From NCBI GenBank assembly GCA_041650315.1, contig JBAZLJ010000001.1:310001-374000 (forward strand): a stretch of 64,000 nucleotides of DNA, in the 5' to 3' direction. This stretch comes from JAGVYF01 sp041650315 (GTDB lineage: Archaea; Nanobdellota; Nanobdellia; Woesearchaeales; JAGVYF01). A model generated the notes under the pieces. That model had not been told where the DNA came from. It saw only the letters and a program-made list of their open reading frames with translations, and made no database searches. The position numbers were made by a program, and so were the translations under genes. Position 1 is the first letter of the stretch. Each line of letters opens with the position of its first letter. This document shows positions 25,684 to 34,557 of this stretch, in pieces.

Positions 25684-26394
25684 ATGGAATTGATTAAAGG
25701 AATCAAGGTTGTTGATCTGGCGCTTGTTATCGGTAAGACTTTAGTTCTAGGGGACGTGCATATCGGATACGAAGAAGCGCTGAATAAGCAGGGCGTTCTT
25801 ATCCCTAGATTCCAGTACGCTGATATCGTCAATCGGATTGAATCAATCCTTGGTTCTGGCACATTCGATACCATTGTGATAAACGGCGATCTGAAGCATG
25901 AGTTCGGAGTGATAAGCAGGACTGAATGGAAGCAGACTCTTGACATCCTGCAATTGCTTGAGACTCACTGCAAGAAAATAGTTTTAGTGCGCGGGAATCA
26001 TGATAAAATATTGGAGCCGATTGCTAGGGTGAAGAATCTAACTATTGTGGATGAGTATGTTGTTTCCGGCGTTTATATTTGTCATGGGCATAAGATTCCA
26101 ACCACTTCTGCATTCAAGAAAGCTAAGGTTGTCGTTATAGGTCATGAGCATCCTGCAGTGAATCTGGACAGCGGAGTGCGTGTTGAGAAGTATAAATGCT
26201 ATCTTTTGGGAACTTATCGCGCGAAGAAATTAATTGTCATGCCGTCCTTTAATCTAGTCGGCGAAGGGACTGATGTGTTGAAGGATAGATTGCTTTCGCC
26301 TTTCTTGAAGGATATAAATTCTTTTAAAGTGTATGTGGTTGGAGATAAGATATACGATTTCGGTAAAGTCTCTAAGCTTCGTACAAAATGGTAG
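25684..26394 (+). CDS. Calcineurin-like metallophosphoesterase (COG1407-like)
   Basis: The ATG at 25684 is preferred over an in-frame TTG four codons up; it gives 236 residues. Metal-binding motifs appear in order: GDVHIGY (about residues 24-30), NGDLKHEFG (about 67), RGNHDK (about 107-112) and GHEH (about 153-156). The pattern is that of the ICC-like phosphoesterases, widespread in archaea and often near DNA helicases and ligases. The activity is probably on nucleic acid or nucleotides. The last 7 bases overlap the methyltransferase gene. Confidence 0.88.
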   Translation: MELIKGIKVVDLALVIGKTLVLGDVHIGYEEALNKQGVLIPRFQYADIVNRIESILGSGTFDTIVINGDLKHEFGVISRTEWKQTLDILQLLETHCKKIVLVRGNHDKILEPIARVKNLTIVDEYVVSGVYICHGHKIPTTSAFKKAKVVVIGHEHPAVNLDSGVRVEKYKCYLLGTYRAKKLIVMPSFNLVGEGTDVLKDRLLSPFLKDINSFKVYVVGDKIYDFGKVSKLRTKW

Positions 26395-26852
26395 ACCATT
26401 CTAAGATCAGGCGGATAATAAATCGGCATGATTATTCAGGCAAGATTGTTCTTGATCTAGGCTGCGGTCCTGGATTTGGGCTTGAGGCGCTCGTCAAGCA
26501 TTCTCCTAAGCAGATAATCGCTCTTGATATGTTGGATTCTGTATTGCTGAAAGCTCGGTTGCGTGTTTCTGCGGATTATGTGCGCGGAACTTTCGAAGAG
26601 ATTCCTTTGCGTAATGATTCTGTTCATATAGCACTTTCTACCTACGCTAACTTTCTTGACGGAGATGTTAGATTGCGATGCTCTGAAGTCTATCGCGTGT
26701 TGCGTCCCGGCGGAGAATTGACTATTTTATGCACTAAGCCCTATCATTTCAATCTCGATAATGATTGGATCTATTCTTTGTATTCTGAGAAGTTCAGTTA
26801 TGTGCATATGACTGACCAGAAGCATCTTGTGACATTAATCGCTAAAAAATAA
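26388..26852 (+). CDS. Class I SAM-dependent methyltransferase
   Basis: A compact 154-residue Rossmann-fold methyltransferase: motif I VLDLGCGPGFG (about residues 21-31), acidic residue in IALDM (about 44), the LRNDSVHIALS strand and EVYRVLRPGGEL. It is short for the family and lacks a substrate-binding extension, so the target cannot be guessed. It overlaps the phosphoesterase gene by 7 bases, implying coupled translation. Confidence 0.85.
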   Translation: MVDHSKIRRIINRHDYSGKIVLDLGCGPGFGLEALVKHSPKQIIALDMLDSVLLKARLRVSADYVRGTFEEIPLRNDSVHIALSTYANFLDGDVRLRCSEVYRVLRPGGELTILCTKPYHFNLDNDWIYSLYSEKFSYVHMTDQKHLVTLIAKK

Positions 26853-26903
26853 ATCTTGTTTTTTTCAGCAAACTTTATAAACGGAGTTTTTTCCTTTAGA
26901 TTC

Positions 26904-27722
26904 ATGCAAAAACTCAGCGTCAGAGATTTTGATTTGGGCTTGACATTAGAGTCTGGCCAGTTCTTCAGATACAAGAAGTTCGCAGGAATGTATTACGTTA
27001 ATTCGGCGGACAAAGTATTTGTCGTAGGGCAGAACGAAGGTAAATTGATTTATGACGGCGTTGATAAAAAATTCATTTCCAATTTCTTCGGTCTCAATGA
27101 TGATTATTCTGGAATAGTTAAAGCAATATCTAAAGATTCTGTAATGAAGAAGCTTACTGCTAAGTATCCTGGACTTCGTTTGATACGTCAGGATCCATGG
27201 GAGTGCATGATGTCATACGTCTGTTCGTCCGCTTCTAATATTCCAAAGATTCAGAAGAACGTCAATCTTCTTTCACAATCATTCGGTTCACCTGTGCGCG
27301 TCGCTGGTTATGCGTCGCATTCATTCCCAGAAGTGGGCGATATTGACCATTTGCCGACTATTAAGGAATGCAAGACTGGCTTTAGGGCTAACTATATTTA
27401 TGAATTGAATAAAATGATAACTCCTACTCAAGTCGCACATCTGCAGAACATGGATTACGGCGAGGCTGTTAATGTATTGACGCAATTGCCGGGCATCGGT
27501 CCGAAAGTCGCAGATTGCATCGCATTATTCTCACTCGGTCATACAAACGCATTCCCTGTGGACACGCATATCCGTCAAGTGATGAGACATTGTTATCCTC
27601 AGCTGAAGAATGTGGCTGATTCTGAAATTAAATCTTTTGCGCAAGATCATTTCGATCCTTACGCGGGCTATGCTGAATTGTTCTTGTTTGAGTATGGGCG
27701 GAAAGAGCTTAATAAGAACTGA
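26904..27722 (+). CDS. ogg: 8-oxoguanine DNA glycosylase/AP lyase (Ogg1 type)
   Basis: I place the start at 26904 (272 residues): a TTTATAAAC box lies at about 26870, and the 16 codons upstream overlap it. The protein has the N-terminal OGG domain (to about residue 105) and the HhH-GPD domain with LPGIGPKVADCIALF (about 203-217), whose lysine is the Schiff-base nucleophile, and FPVDTH with the catalytic aspartate (about 224). It removes 8-oxoguanine and nicks the strand. Convergent with the small genes downstream. Confidence 0.92.
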   Translation: MQKLSVRDFDLGLTLESGQFFRYKKFAGMYYVNSADKVFVVGQNEGKLIYDGVDKKFISNFFGLNDDYSGIVKAISKDSVMKKLTAKYPGLRLIRQDPWECMMSYVCSSASNIPKIQKNVNLLSQSFGSPVRVAGYASHSFPEVGDIDHLPTIKECKTGFRANYIYELNKMITPTQVAHLQNMDYGEAVNVLTQLPGIGPKVADCIALFSLGHTNAFPVDTHIRQVMRHCYPQLKNVADSEIKSFAQDHFDPYAGYAELFLFEYGRKELNKN

Positions 27723-27724
27723 TT

Positions 27725-27934
27725 CTATTCATTCTTATCATTAATTACAAATACGACTACATTCTTCCCGATATATCTTTTTAGGAAAGGTATTACTGCG
27801 CCATTTCCACTTTTCTTGACTGATAATGATTCTCCTTTAGCATCAGTTGTGAACATTCCTAGTGCATGGTCTATCCTAATCTTGCTGCTCATCAAAACAT
27901 CTAGATTGTATCCTTGAGTTATTTTTTCTTTCAT
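27725..27934 (-). CDS. Small DUF2080-like protein
   Basis: A 69-residue protein. Its second half (VKKSGNGAVIPFLKRYIGKNVVVFVI) reads like the short AbrB-like/DUF2080 domain (strand, GN.GxVxxP, helix, IGKxVxVxx) that occurs in archaeal DNA-binding or transposon-linked small proteins. A strong AAGGAGGT lies just before the ATG. It follows the 97-residue gene by 19 bases, probably one unit. The function is inferred only. Confidence 0.65.
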   Translation of the reverse strand: MKEKITQGYNLDVLMSSKIRIDHALGMFTTDAKGESLSVKKSGNGAVIPFLKRYIGKNVVVFVINDKNE

Positions 27935-27953
27935 TTTAACCTCCTTTTATGAT

Positions 27954-28247
27954 TTATCTCATCTTAAAGTCGACATCGTATTCCACTTCATACAATATTT
28001 CTTTCTGAACAAGCTTGATCTTCAACTCATCCATGCAGTCGAATAAGTCTTTGAATACTAAATTCAGGACCATAATCACTGCTTCAATAGATTCCTCAAC
28101 TTGTCCTTCATAATAGCCTGTCTTTTTGGAAAGAGTGAAACCCTTCCAGTATTTCTTAAGTACATCGACAATCTTTTGCTTGTATTCGTCATCTATAACT
28201 TTAGTCTTATTGTCTGCGCCTATGTAGAGTCTTATCTTTATCCCCAT
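27954..28247 (-). CDS. Hypothetical protein
   Basis: A 97-residue alpha/beta protein without signal or membrane helix, with an aromatic and charged composition (KYWKGFTLSKKTGYYEG). GGGGTGAT lies before the ATG, and the DUF2080-like gene follows closely. Paired small genes with strong ribosome sites could be a toxin-antitoxin or mobile remnant, but no family is recognised and nothing else supports that. Confidence 0.65.
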   Translation of the reverse strand: MGIKIRLYIGADNKTKVIDDEYKQKIVDVLKKYWKGFTLSKKTGYYEGQVEESIEAVIMVLNLVFKDLFDCMDELKIKLVQKEILYEVEYDVDFKMR

Positions 28248-28348
28248 TAAATCACCCCTTAGTGTTAATGGGAATTTTTACTTATTTATATGTATATACA
28301 TAGTCTAGACATTAGAATATATAAAGATTATGTTTTGAATGAATATTA

Positions 28349-28972
28349 TTAGAATTCAATACCACGTCGTGCATACACACCGTCGTTATATGGGTGCTTC
28401 TCTTCGTTCATTACTGTGACTAAATCGGCTGCATCTTTGAGCTGTTGTGGGGCGTTTCTGCCGGTGAGTATTAGTTCGGTGTTCTCGGGCTTGGTTTGGA
28501 TTAGTTCAAGCACGTCGTCCAAGGGGATTAATCCTTTTGCTACGCAGTTGTTGATTTCGTCGAGGAATATAAGATTGTAATCGCCGGATTTGATGATTTC
28601 TTTCGCTTTAGAAAACGCGGTTCTGACGAACTCTTTTTCTTCAACGTCTGATGTGAAACAGGATCTGCAATCACCGCAGTCTTCTTCAGTACGCACATGG
28701 AATCTGTGGAGATACGGCTCATTGAATTCCTTGAGTTTGATCTGCACTTTCTCTTTCAGGCAAGGCTTTCCGTGCTGTTCTATGTGTATCAAGTCGTTCA
28801 TGTAGTTCTGGATAGCTACGAACTCGCCAGTGTAATGTCCGCCTTTCAAGAACTGGATTATCTTCACTTTCAGGTTCTGGCCCGCTGCTCTAAGCGCCAT
28901 GCCGAAAGCTGTTGTAGACTTGCCTTTACCATTGCCTGTGTAAATGTGGACCAGACCTAGATTCTTTGGCAT
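28349..28972 (-). CDS. cobO: Cob(I)alamin adenosyltransferase, CobO/BtuR type
   Basis: A 207-residue P-loop enzyme that transfers adenosyl from ATP to cob(I)alamin. Walker A is TGNGKGKST (residues 12-20), with FLDEIN and ELILTGR later, as in CobO/BtuR/CobA. An unusual CGDCRSC cluster sits at about residues 99-105, a place where the family does not usually carry cysteines. It lies 7 bases after the B12-dependent ribonucleotide reductase, a direct user of the product; the two are probably one operon. No corrin-ring synthesis genes are in the window. Confidence 0.93.
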   Translation of the reverse strand: MPKNLGLVHIYTGNGKGKSTTAFGMALRAAGQNLKVKIIQFLKGGHYTGEFVAIQNYMNDLIHIEQHGKPCLKEKVQIKLKEFNEPYLHRFHVRTEEDCGDCRSCFTSDVEEKEFVRTAFSKAKEIIKSGDYNLIFLDEINNCVAKGLIPLDDVLELIQTKPENTELILTGRNAPQQLKDAADLVTVMNEEKHPYNDGVYARRGIEF

Positions 28973-28979
28973 TATCTCC

Positions 28980-31118
28980 TCATGCTATCGAACATTTCGA
29001 ATATCCGCAGCTTGGACATGTCGAACATCCTTCTGAAAAGTACAATTTGGATTTGCAATTCGGACAGAGATCGTCTTTCTTCTGGAGTTTTGTCGTGTCC
29101 AGATTGATCACTTGCTCAGATCTGCTTCTGTCACGATAAATAGTTACTCCTTTGCAACCGAGCTTGTATGCCATTAGATAAGTGTTCTCGACATCTTTAG
29201 TAGTAGCATCGGATCTGAAATTGACTGTCTTCGATACTGCATTGTCAGTATATTTCTGGAATGCGGCCTGTATCTTGATGTGCCATTCTGGGTCTATATC
29301 ATGCGCAACGACAAACACTTTTTTCACATCATCTGGTACTTCAGGCATATGATGCACTGTGCCTGACAAAGCAATCTTCTCCATCAAGTCTGTAGAATAG
29401 AATCCTTTATGCTTAGCAGCTCTTTCAAAATATTTGTTGACATAGACCAATTTCTGAGTATCCATGACATGTTTCGCGAAAGATAATGCGAATAAAGGTT
29501 CGATGCCATTTGAAGCATCTGCGATCATGCCGATTGTGCCTGTTGGAGCGATTGTTGTTCGTGTCGCGTTCCTCATCTTACTGCTTTTGTAGACGCTTCT
29601 TGCGATGTTCGGGAACGAGCCTCTTTTCTCAGCAAGTTCGATAGATGCTTTATCAGCTTCTTCTTTAATGAATTTCATTACTTTTTCGGCAGTTTTCATG
29701 CCTTCTTCTGAATTGTATGGGATATTGAGCTCAAGCAGCATATCTGCGAAACCCATTATGCCAAGGCCAATCTTCCTGTTGCCTTTTGTCATCTGCTCTA
29801 TTTGCGGCAATGGATATTTGTTCATATCAATTACATTGTCCAGGAAATGCACGCCTAGATGCACATATCTTTTCAGATTGTCGAAATCAATCTCGTCATT
29901 ATGCACAAACTTAGCCAGATTTATGGACCCTAGATTGCATGATTCGAATGGAAGCAATGGCTGTTCTCCGCAAGGGTTTGTGCTTTCAATCTCTCCGATT
30001 TCCGGAGTAGGATTGTCTCTGTTCATCCTGTCGATGAATACAATACCTGGTTCTCCATTCTTCCAGGCGTTAGTTACAATCAGGTTGAATACATCTTTGG
30101 CTCTTAATCTTTCTACCACGTCTTTCGTCTTAGGATTGATGAGATCGTATTCTTTGTCTTGGATTACTGCCTGCATGAACACTTCAGTCAATGCAACTGA
30201 GATATTGAAATTGTTCAACGCGCCTTCTTTCTCTTTGCAGTTAATGAATTCAAGAATGTCTGGATGATCCACGCGAAGTATACCCATGTTAGCGCCACGC
30301 CTTTTGCCGCCTTGTTTTATTACTTCAGTGGCGATGTTATATACTTTCATGAATGATATCGGGCCGGATGATACTCCATGCGTTGATTTAACCATATCGT
30401 TTTTTGGTCTGAGTCTTGTGAATGAGAATCCTGTGCCGCCGCCGGATTTGTGGATCATGGCTGCGTATTTCACGCCGTCAAATATTTCTGAAATAGAATC
30501 GCCGACAGGAAGCACGAAGCATGCTGATAATTGCTGCAGTTCGTTGCCGGCATTCATCAGAGTAGGACTATTAGGCAAGAATTTCAAAGTGGACATCGCT
30601 TCATAGAATTCGTGGGCAGTCTTGCTCAGGTCTGCATCTTTGTTGTACAATTTATCAGCCTGCGCGATATTGTTCGCGACTCTCTCGAACATTAATCTTG
30701 GCGATTCGATAATCTTGCCATCTTCATCTTTTCTCAAATATCTTTCTACAAGCACTTTAAGGCTATTATATGATATATGCAATTCGTCTTCCATACCTAG
30801 GAGCTTGACTTTCGCTTCACGTTCTTCTTTTCTTTTTTGTCTATAAAGGATATATGCTTTCGCAGTCTTAGCATGGCCTTCTTCCATAAGCACTTTTTCC
30901 ACTATATCTTGTATCTCTTCAACTTTTGGGATAGTATGGCCGTCAAATTTCTTTTCTATCAGATCTGCAACGATTTCAGCCAATTGGTCTGCTCTTTTTC
31001 TGTCTTTTCCGCCGACAGATAATGCGGCTTTGAAAATAGCGTCCGCAATCTTTTGTTTATTGAATTCAACTATAGAACCATTGCGTTTCTGGATTTTTTT
31101 AAGCGTGATGTTCGTCAT
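28980..31118 (-). CDS. nrdJ: Adenosylcobalamin-dependent ribonucleotide reductase (class II)
   Basis: A 712-residue enzyme that makes deoxynucleotides using a B12 radical. Domains: N-terminal ATP-cone (about residues 4-95), catalytic barrel with the substrate cysteine in LSACFVLPV, the radical-site NPCGEQPLLP and SCNLGSINL, the ATRTTIAPTGTIG loop, and a C-terminal cysteine-rich tail with four CXXC-like pairs (CPNC, CSTC, CPSC and a final C). GGGGGGTTGAT lies before the ATG. The adjoining cobO gene supports cofactor supply. It is the only reductase seen here. Confidence 0.95.
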   Translation of the reverse strand: MTNITLKKIQKRNGSIVEFNKQKIADAIFKAALSVGGKDRKRADQLAEIVADLIEKKFDGHTIPKVEEIQDIVEKVLMEEGHAKTAKAYILYRQKRKEEREAKVKLLGMEDELHISYNSLKVLVERYLRKDEDGKIIESPRLMFERVANNIAQADKLYNKDADLSKTAHEFYEAMSTLKFLPNSPTLMNAGNELQQLSACFVLPVGDSISEIFDGVKYAAMIHKSGGGTGFSFTRLRPKNDMVKSTHGVSSGPISFMKVYNIATEVIKQGGKRRGANMGILRVDHPDILEFINCKEKEGALNNFNISVALTEVFMQAVIQDKEYDLINPKTKDVVERLRAKDVFNLIVTNAWKNGEPGIVFIDRMNRDNPTPEIGEIESTNPCGEQPLLPFESCNLGSINLAKFVHNDEIDFDNLKRYVHLGVHFLDNVIDMNKYPLPQIEQMTKGNRKIGLGIMGFADMLLELNIPYNSEEGMKTAEKVMKFIKEEADKASIELAEKRGSFPNIARSVYKSSKMRNATRTTIAPTGTIGMIADASNGIEPLFALSFAKHVMDTQKLVYVNKYFERAAKHKGFYSTDLMEKIALSGTVHHMPEVPDDVKKVFVVAHDIDPEWHIKIQAAFQKYTDNAVSKTVNFRSDATTKDVENTYLMAYKLGCKGVTIYRDRSRSEQVINLDTTKLQKKDDLCPNCKSKLYFSEGCSTCPSCGYSKCSIA

Positions 31119-31221
31119 TTATATCAACCCCCCAAAATTAGATATCTGATTGGAATTTCTTTTATTTATTAACCTTTTGAATTTCACTGAATAATGACAA
31201 TAAATATAGAAAGAGAAATAT

Positions 31222-31428
31222 CTATTCTTTGATGATGTCGATGCAGTTAACTGGGCAGACTTCTTTAGCTTCCTGATTCTTGCCGATATTGTCTAGCACG
31301 AGTTTTTTTGGTTTCGCTTTATACATTCCGCCTTCTTCTGCAAGCTCCCAATTCTCTGGACACTGGACTGTGCATGCTCCGCAACCAATGCACTCATCTT
31401 TTTTGAAAATGATTTTGTATTTAGTCAT
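31222..31428 (-). CDS. Single-cluster ferredoxin
   Basis: A 68-residue ferredoxin with CIGCGACTVQCP (residues 14-25) and CPVNC near the end, enough for one [4Fe-4S] cluster; a second cluster motif is not present. It overlaps the DUF1858 gene by 4 bases (ATGA), so the two are translated together. It carries electrons in the cytosol; the partner is unknown. Confidence 0.92.
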   Translation of the reverse strand: MTKYKIIFKKDECIGCGACTVQCPENWELAEEGGMYKAKPKKLVLDNIGKNQEAKEVCPVNCIDIIKE

Positions 31429-31736
31429 TCTTCTTCCTCATCTTCGCTGTCTTCAGAGTCTGAATCCTCATCGTATTCTTTTTTATCGGATTCATGCTCA
31501 ATAAGTTCGTTTATCTCGTCAACCATCTCTTTGATCTCTTCGCCGTTCATACCATGACCCATACAGCCTTGCTCTATTGTCTCTGTGTATGCGACATGGC
31601 AACCAATGCAGTGTAGTCCGTACTTGAGCATGACCATTGCTGCGCCGGGATGCTTTTCCAGCACTGCGCCGAAAGTCATTTCTTTTGTTACTGGCTTAGG
31701 TTTTTCTGGTTCTTTTGCAGATGGTTTCTTGTTCAT
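31425..31736 (-). CDS. DUF1858 redox-disulfide protein with acidic tail
   Basis: Starting at the ATG at 31736 (rather than a TTG four codons up) the protein has 103 residues. The core (about 22-70: MTFGAVLEKHPGAAMVM, then GLHCIGCHVAYTETIEQG) is the DUF1858/hybrid-cluster-associated disulfide domain with its CxxC. The C-terminal 25 residues are almost all Asp, Glu and Ser. The overlap with ferredoxin suggests a shared redox path. Confidence 0.88.
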   Translation of the reverse strand: MNKKPSAKEPEKPKPVTKEMTFGAVLEKHPGAAMVMLKYGLHCIGCHVAYTETIEQGCMGHGMNGEEIKEMVDEINELIEHESDKKEYDEDSDSEDSEDEEEE

Positions 31737-31810
31737 AGGGTATAGCAAGCTTACGTTTATTTTTAAAGTTTATTGTTTTGCAGAGATTATTAAGTCTGGA
31801 AATGAATATA

Positions 31811-31926
31811 AAGTCTGCAAATGATAAATTTTCTACTTTCCAAGGCAATGACAGACATTTCCCGTAGGGACAACCCCATTGTCTGTTCACTTCTTTAGTT
31901 ATAAAATTTATAGTTGTTGCAGACTT
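31811..31926 (+). ncRNA. Structured RNA element, family 3, copy 1
   Basis: A long hairpin in the gap between divergent genes. Outer helix AAGTCTGCAA (31811-31820) with TTGCAGACTT (31917-31926); then ATAAATTTT (31824-31832) with AAAATTTAT (31903-31911); then opposing pyrimidine-rich loops (CTACTTTCC and CACTTCTTT); then ACAGACA with TGTCTGT; and an apical TCCC/GGGA. The copy at 46604 keeps the same order and loop sequences with a different outer helix. The strand is assumed and the function unknown. Confidence 0.65.
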
Positions 31927-31995
31927 TTGATAATTATTTAGTATATAGAATATAATCTAGAAATCTTATTAAATGGATGTAGAAGCAGAAGTCAT

Positions 31996-33249
31996 ATGGA
32001 TATGATAATGGCATTTTCGGTTATTCCTTTCTCAGTGTTATTTCTGTTCCTTTTGTTCGGTGCCATCACTGTTGTGATTTCCGCGTACAAGAAAGAAGAG
32101 TATCCTGATATCGAGCCGGAAGTGTCTGTCGTGATTCCCGCATATAATGAAGAGAAGAATATACAGATGACTTTAGATTCTATCTTCAATCTTGATTATC
32201 CGCAGGAGAAGATCGAGCTTATCGTTGTTGATGATGGTTCGACTGACAAGACCGGCATGATACTGCGTTCTTATGCGAAGCATCACAAGAATATGCAAGT
32301 TATCAAAGGCAAGCATGAAGGCAAGTCTGAATCATTGAATCTCGGTATAAATAAAGCGAAGAATGAAATTGTCATGACTCTTGATGCTGATACAATCATA
32401 CGTAAGGATTCAATGCGCAAGATAATAAAGCCGTTCTCAAGAGATAATGTTGGTTCTACAAACGGGACTTGCACAATCAAAAATCCAGGCACAATACTCA
32501 GCGTGTTCCAGAGGGTTGAATATCACAGCAATAATCTGATGCGTAAAGGTTTCTCTTCAGTTTTCAGCAACGGCATCTGGTTCTTCGGAGCTATGGCTTG
32601 CTATCGTAAAAGCATACTTGAGCGTATAGGATATTTCAAGAAAGATACGCAGGCTGAAGATTTCGATACTGCGCTTGAGATGTATTCACTCGGGTATAAT
32701 ACGATAAATGTGCCTGATGCTTATGGCAAGACGGTAGTGCCTGAAACTTTCAAAGAATTGGCGAATCAAAGAAAAAGATGGTGGATTGGCGTGATACAAG
32801 CATTGAGCAAGCACAAGCACCTATTTCATTGGAAAGCAAATCCTTCTATATTATTCCTTTTCATAAATCATTACTGGTGGTCATTTTATGCAATCATTTC
32901 TTTGCCGTTGATTGCTTATCAAGTCTATTATTGGCTGCCATATAATACGGGCAGTTTCTATTCGGTATTCATGTACTTATTCAGATGGTTCTCAATGGTG
33001 GGTCCTGTCTATGTGATCTATATGATTCCGCAATGGGGAATTTCAGCGTTCAGTATATTCGGAGTGATATCTGGATTGATATCTTCCGGATTAATGGTAT
33101 ACGCGATATATTTCTTCGGGGATAGATTGAGGATTAGGAATTTGTTCGCGATATTCTTCTATTTTCCATACACGATAATTTTAAATACTATCATAATCAT
33201 AAGTGTCCTAAGAATTATGAAGGTAAATAAAAGGTATTTTATAGATTAG
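31996..33249 (+). CDS. Processive family 2 glycosyltransferase, membrane
   Basis: A 417-residue enzyme with an N-terminal membrane helix (about residues 3-25), a GT-A domain with VVDDGSTDKT (about 75-84), the metal-binding DADT (about 125), TQAEDFDTA and the acceptor motif QRKRWW (about 257-262), then four or five membrane helices at the C-terminus. This is the layout of hyaluronan/cellulose/poly-GlcNAc synthase-like enzymes that polymerise sugar across the membrane. The next gene is a second one, 18 bases on, so the pair may build one surface polysaccharide. Confidence 0.9.
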   Translation: MDMIMAFSVIPFSVLFLFLLFGAITVVISAYKKEEYPDIEPEVSVVIPAYNEEKNIQMTLDSIFNLDYPQEKIELIVVDDGSTDKTGMILRSYAKHHKNMQVIKGKHEGKSESLNLGINKAKNEIVMTLDADTIIRKDSMRKIIKPFSRDNVGSTNGTCTIKNPGTILSVFQRVEYHSNNLMRKGFSSVFSNGIWFFGAMACYRKSILERIGYFKKDTQAEDFDTALEMYSLGYNTINVPDAYGKTVVPETFKELANQRKRWWIGVIQALSKHKHLFHWKANPSILFLFINHYWWSFYAIISLPLIAYQVYYWLPYNTGSFYSVFMYLFRWFSMVGPVYVIYMIPQWGISAFSIFGVISGLISSGLMVYAIYFFGDRLRIRNLFAIFFYFPYTIILNTIIIISVLRIMKVNKRYFID

Positions 33250-33267
33250 ATTGAGGTTTCATACACT

Positions 33268-34557
33268 ATGTCATTTTTAGATCCTATATTACAGATAATC
33301 GCAGCTAACCGCTGGTTCTTTGATCCGGTATATGCTTTTGCTGAACCTGTTTTTGCGATTATCCTATACTTAGCTGTATTCCTGACGATTATTTATTTTT
33401 TTATGACTTTAGTTTCTATTTTTTTTAAGAAAGATAATGATGAATTGCCTTTTGATATGAAACTTGCTCCTTTTGTGACTATTCAGATTCCAACTCGTAA
33501 TGAGTTGATTGCTTTGCGTTGCGCAGAATGTTGCTTAGCTTTCGATTATCCTAAGGATAAATACGAGATATTGATTGGAGATGATTCAAATCAGCCGGAT
33601 GTTTCTTACCAATTGCAGGAATTTGCTAACTCTCATCAGGGAGTTAAAGTGTTCAAGCGAGAACAAAATGTTGGATTCAAGCCAGGCAATCTCAATAATC
33701 TGCTTCAACATACGAAAGGCGAGATAATTGTGATATTCGATTCGGATTATACGCCTGAACCTGATTTTTTGAAAAGATTGATTGCGCCTTTTGTGAACGA
33801 TCCAAAAGTATCCACTGTCCAAGCGAGATGGAATTTCAATAATTTCAGCCAGAATCTAGTTACAATCATGGCTTCAACCATCATTTATGTCTTTCATCAT
33901 GTGAATCTTACTTTCCTTCATGCGTTTGATACGAGTTCTTTATGCGGTTCGGCTGAGGCTGTGAAGAAAAAAGATCTTGTCGAGCTAGGCGGATGGAAAT
34001 CTGGATGCTTGACTGAGGATGTTGAATATTCTTTGCGTCTGCATAAAGCGAACAAGAAGATGGTGTATTTGCCAAATCTTGAATGTTATAGCGAAGTGCC
34101 TTATATCGCGAAAGATCTCTATAAGCAGCAGATGAGATGGGCCTACGGAGTTGTAGGCGCTTATATCTTTCATATACCTGGGATTTTATTCAACAAAGGC
34201 ATTTCTTTTAAGCGTAAATTGCTGAGCATGTGCGCAGGTTTCGGTTACCTCTTTCCTATAACGATAATGTTCATGTTCATATTCGGTACGATGAAGATGA
34301 TTTCTTATGATACTGCATCTCCAGACGTGGTGAGTTTCACACGTGATTTGTTATACAATATTTCACTCACTTCAGGAATGCTTGTTGCAAGTTTTTACTC
34401 GATGTATAAAGCGAAAAGAATAAGGTATTCACTTGAGATGATACTCGCATCATTCTCTGTCGGTCTTGTGACCACTTATTATGTAAATAAAGGTATTTTC
34501 AAGTCAGTGATAGGTCAACCGATGGATTGGTTCCTTTTAGCTAAGAAAGCGAATTAA
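33268..34557 (+). CDS. Cellulose-synthase-like family 2 glycosyltransferase
   Basis: A 429-residue membrane glycosyltransferase with an N-terminal helix (about residues 30-52), a GT-A core with DDSN, DSDY (about 157-160), LTEDVEY (about 250) and QQMRWA (about 292), then several membrane helices. The motifs D, DxD, ED and QxxRW are all present, so it should be active. It shares a transcript with the preceding glycosyltransferase; GAGGT lies upstream of the ATG. It ends 4 bases inside the convergent gene. Confidence 0.9.
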   Translation: MSFLDPILQIIAANRWFFDPVYAFAEPVFAIILYLAVFLTIIYFFMTLVSIFFKKDNDELPFDMKLAPFVTIQIPTRNELIALRCAECCLAFDYPKDKYEILIGDDSNQPDVSYQLQEFANSHQGVKVFKREQNVGFKPGNLNNLLQHTKGEIIVIFDSDYTPEPDFLKRLIAPFVNDPKVSTVQARWNFNNFSQNLVTIMASTIIYVFHHVNLTFLHAFDTSSLCGSAEAVKKKDLVELGGWKSGCLTEDVEYSLRLHKANKKMVYLPNLECYSEVPYIAKDLYKQQMRWAYGVVGAYIFHIPGILFNKGISFKRKLLSMCAGFGYLFPITIMFMFIFGTMKMISYDTASPDVVSFTRDLLYNISLTSGMLVASFYSMYKAKRIRYSLEMILASFSVGLVTTYYVNKGIFKSVIGQPMDWFLLAKKAN

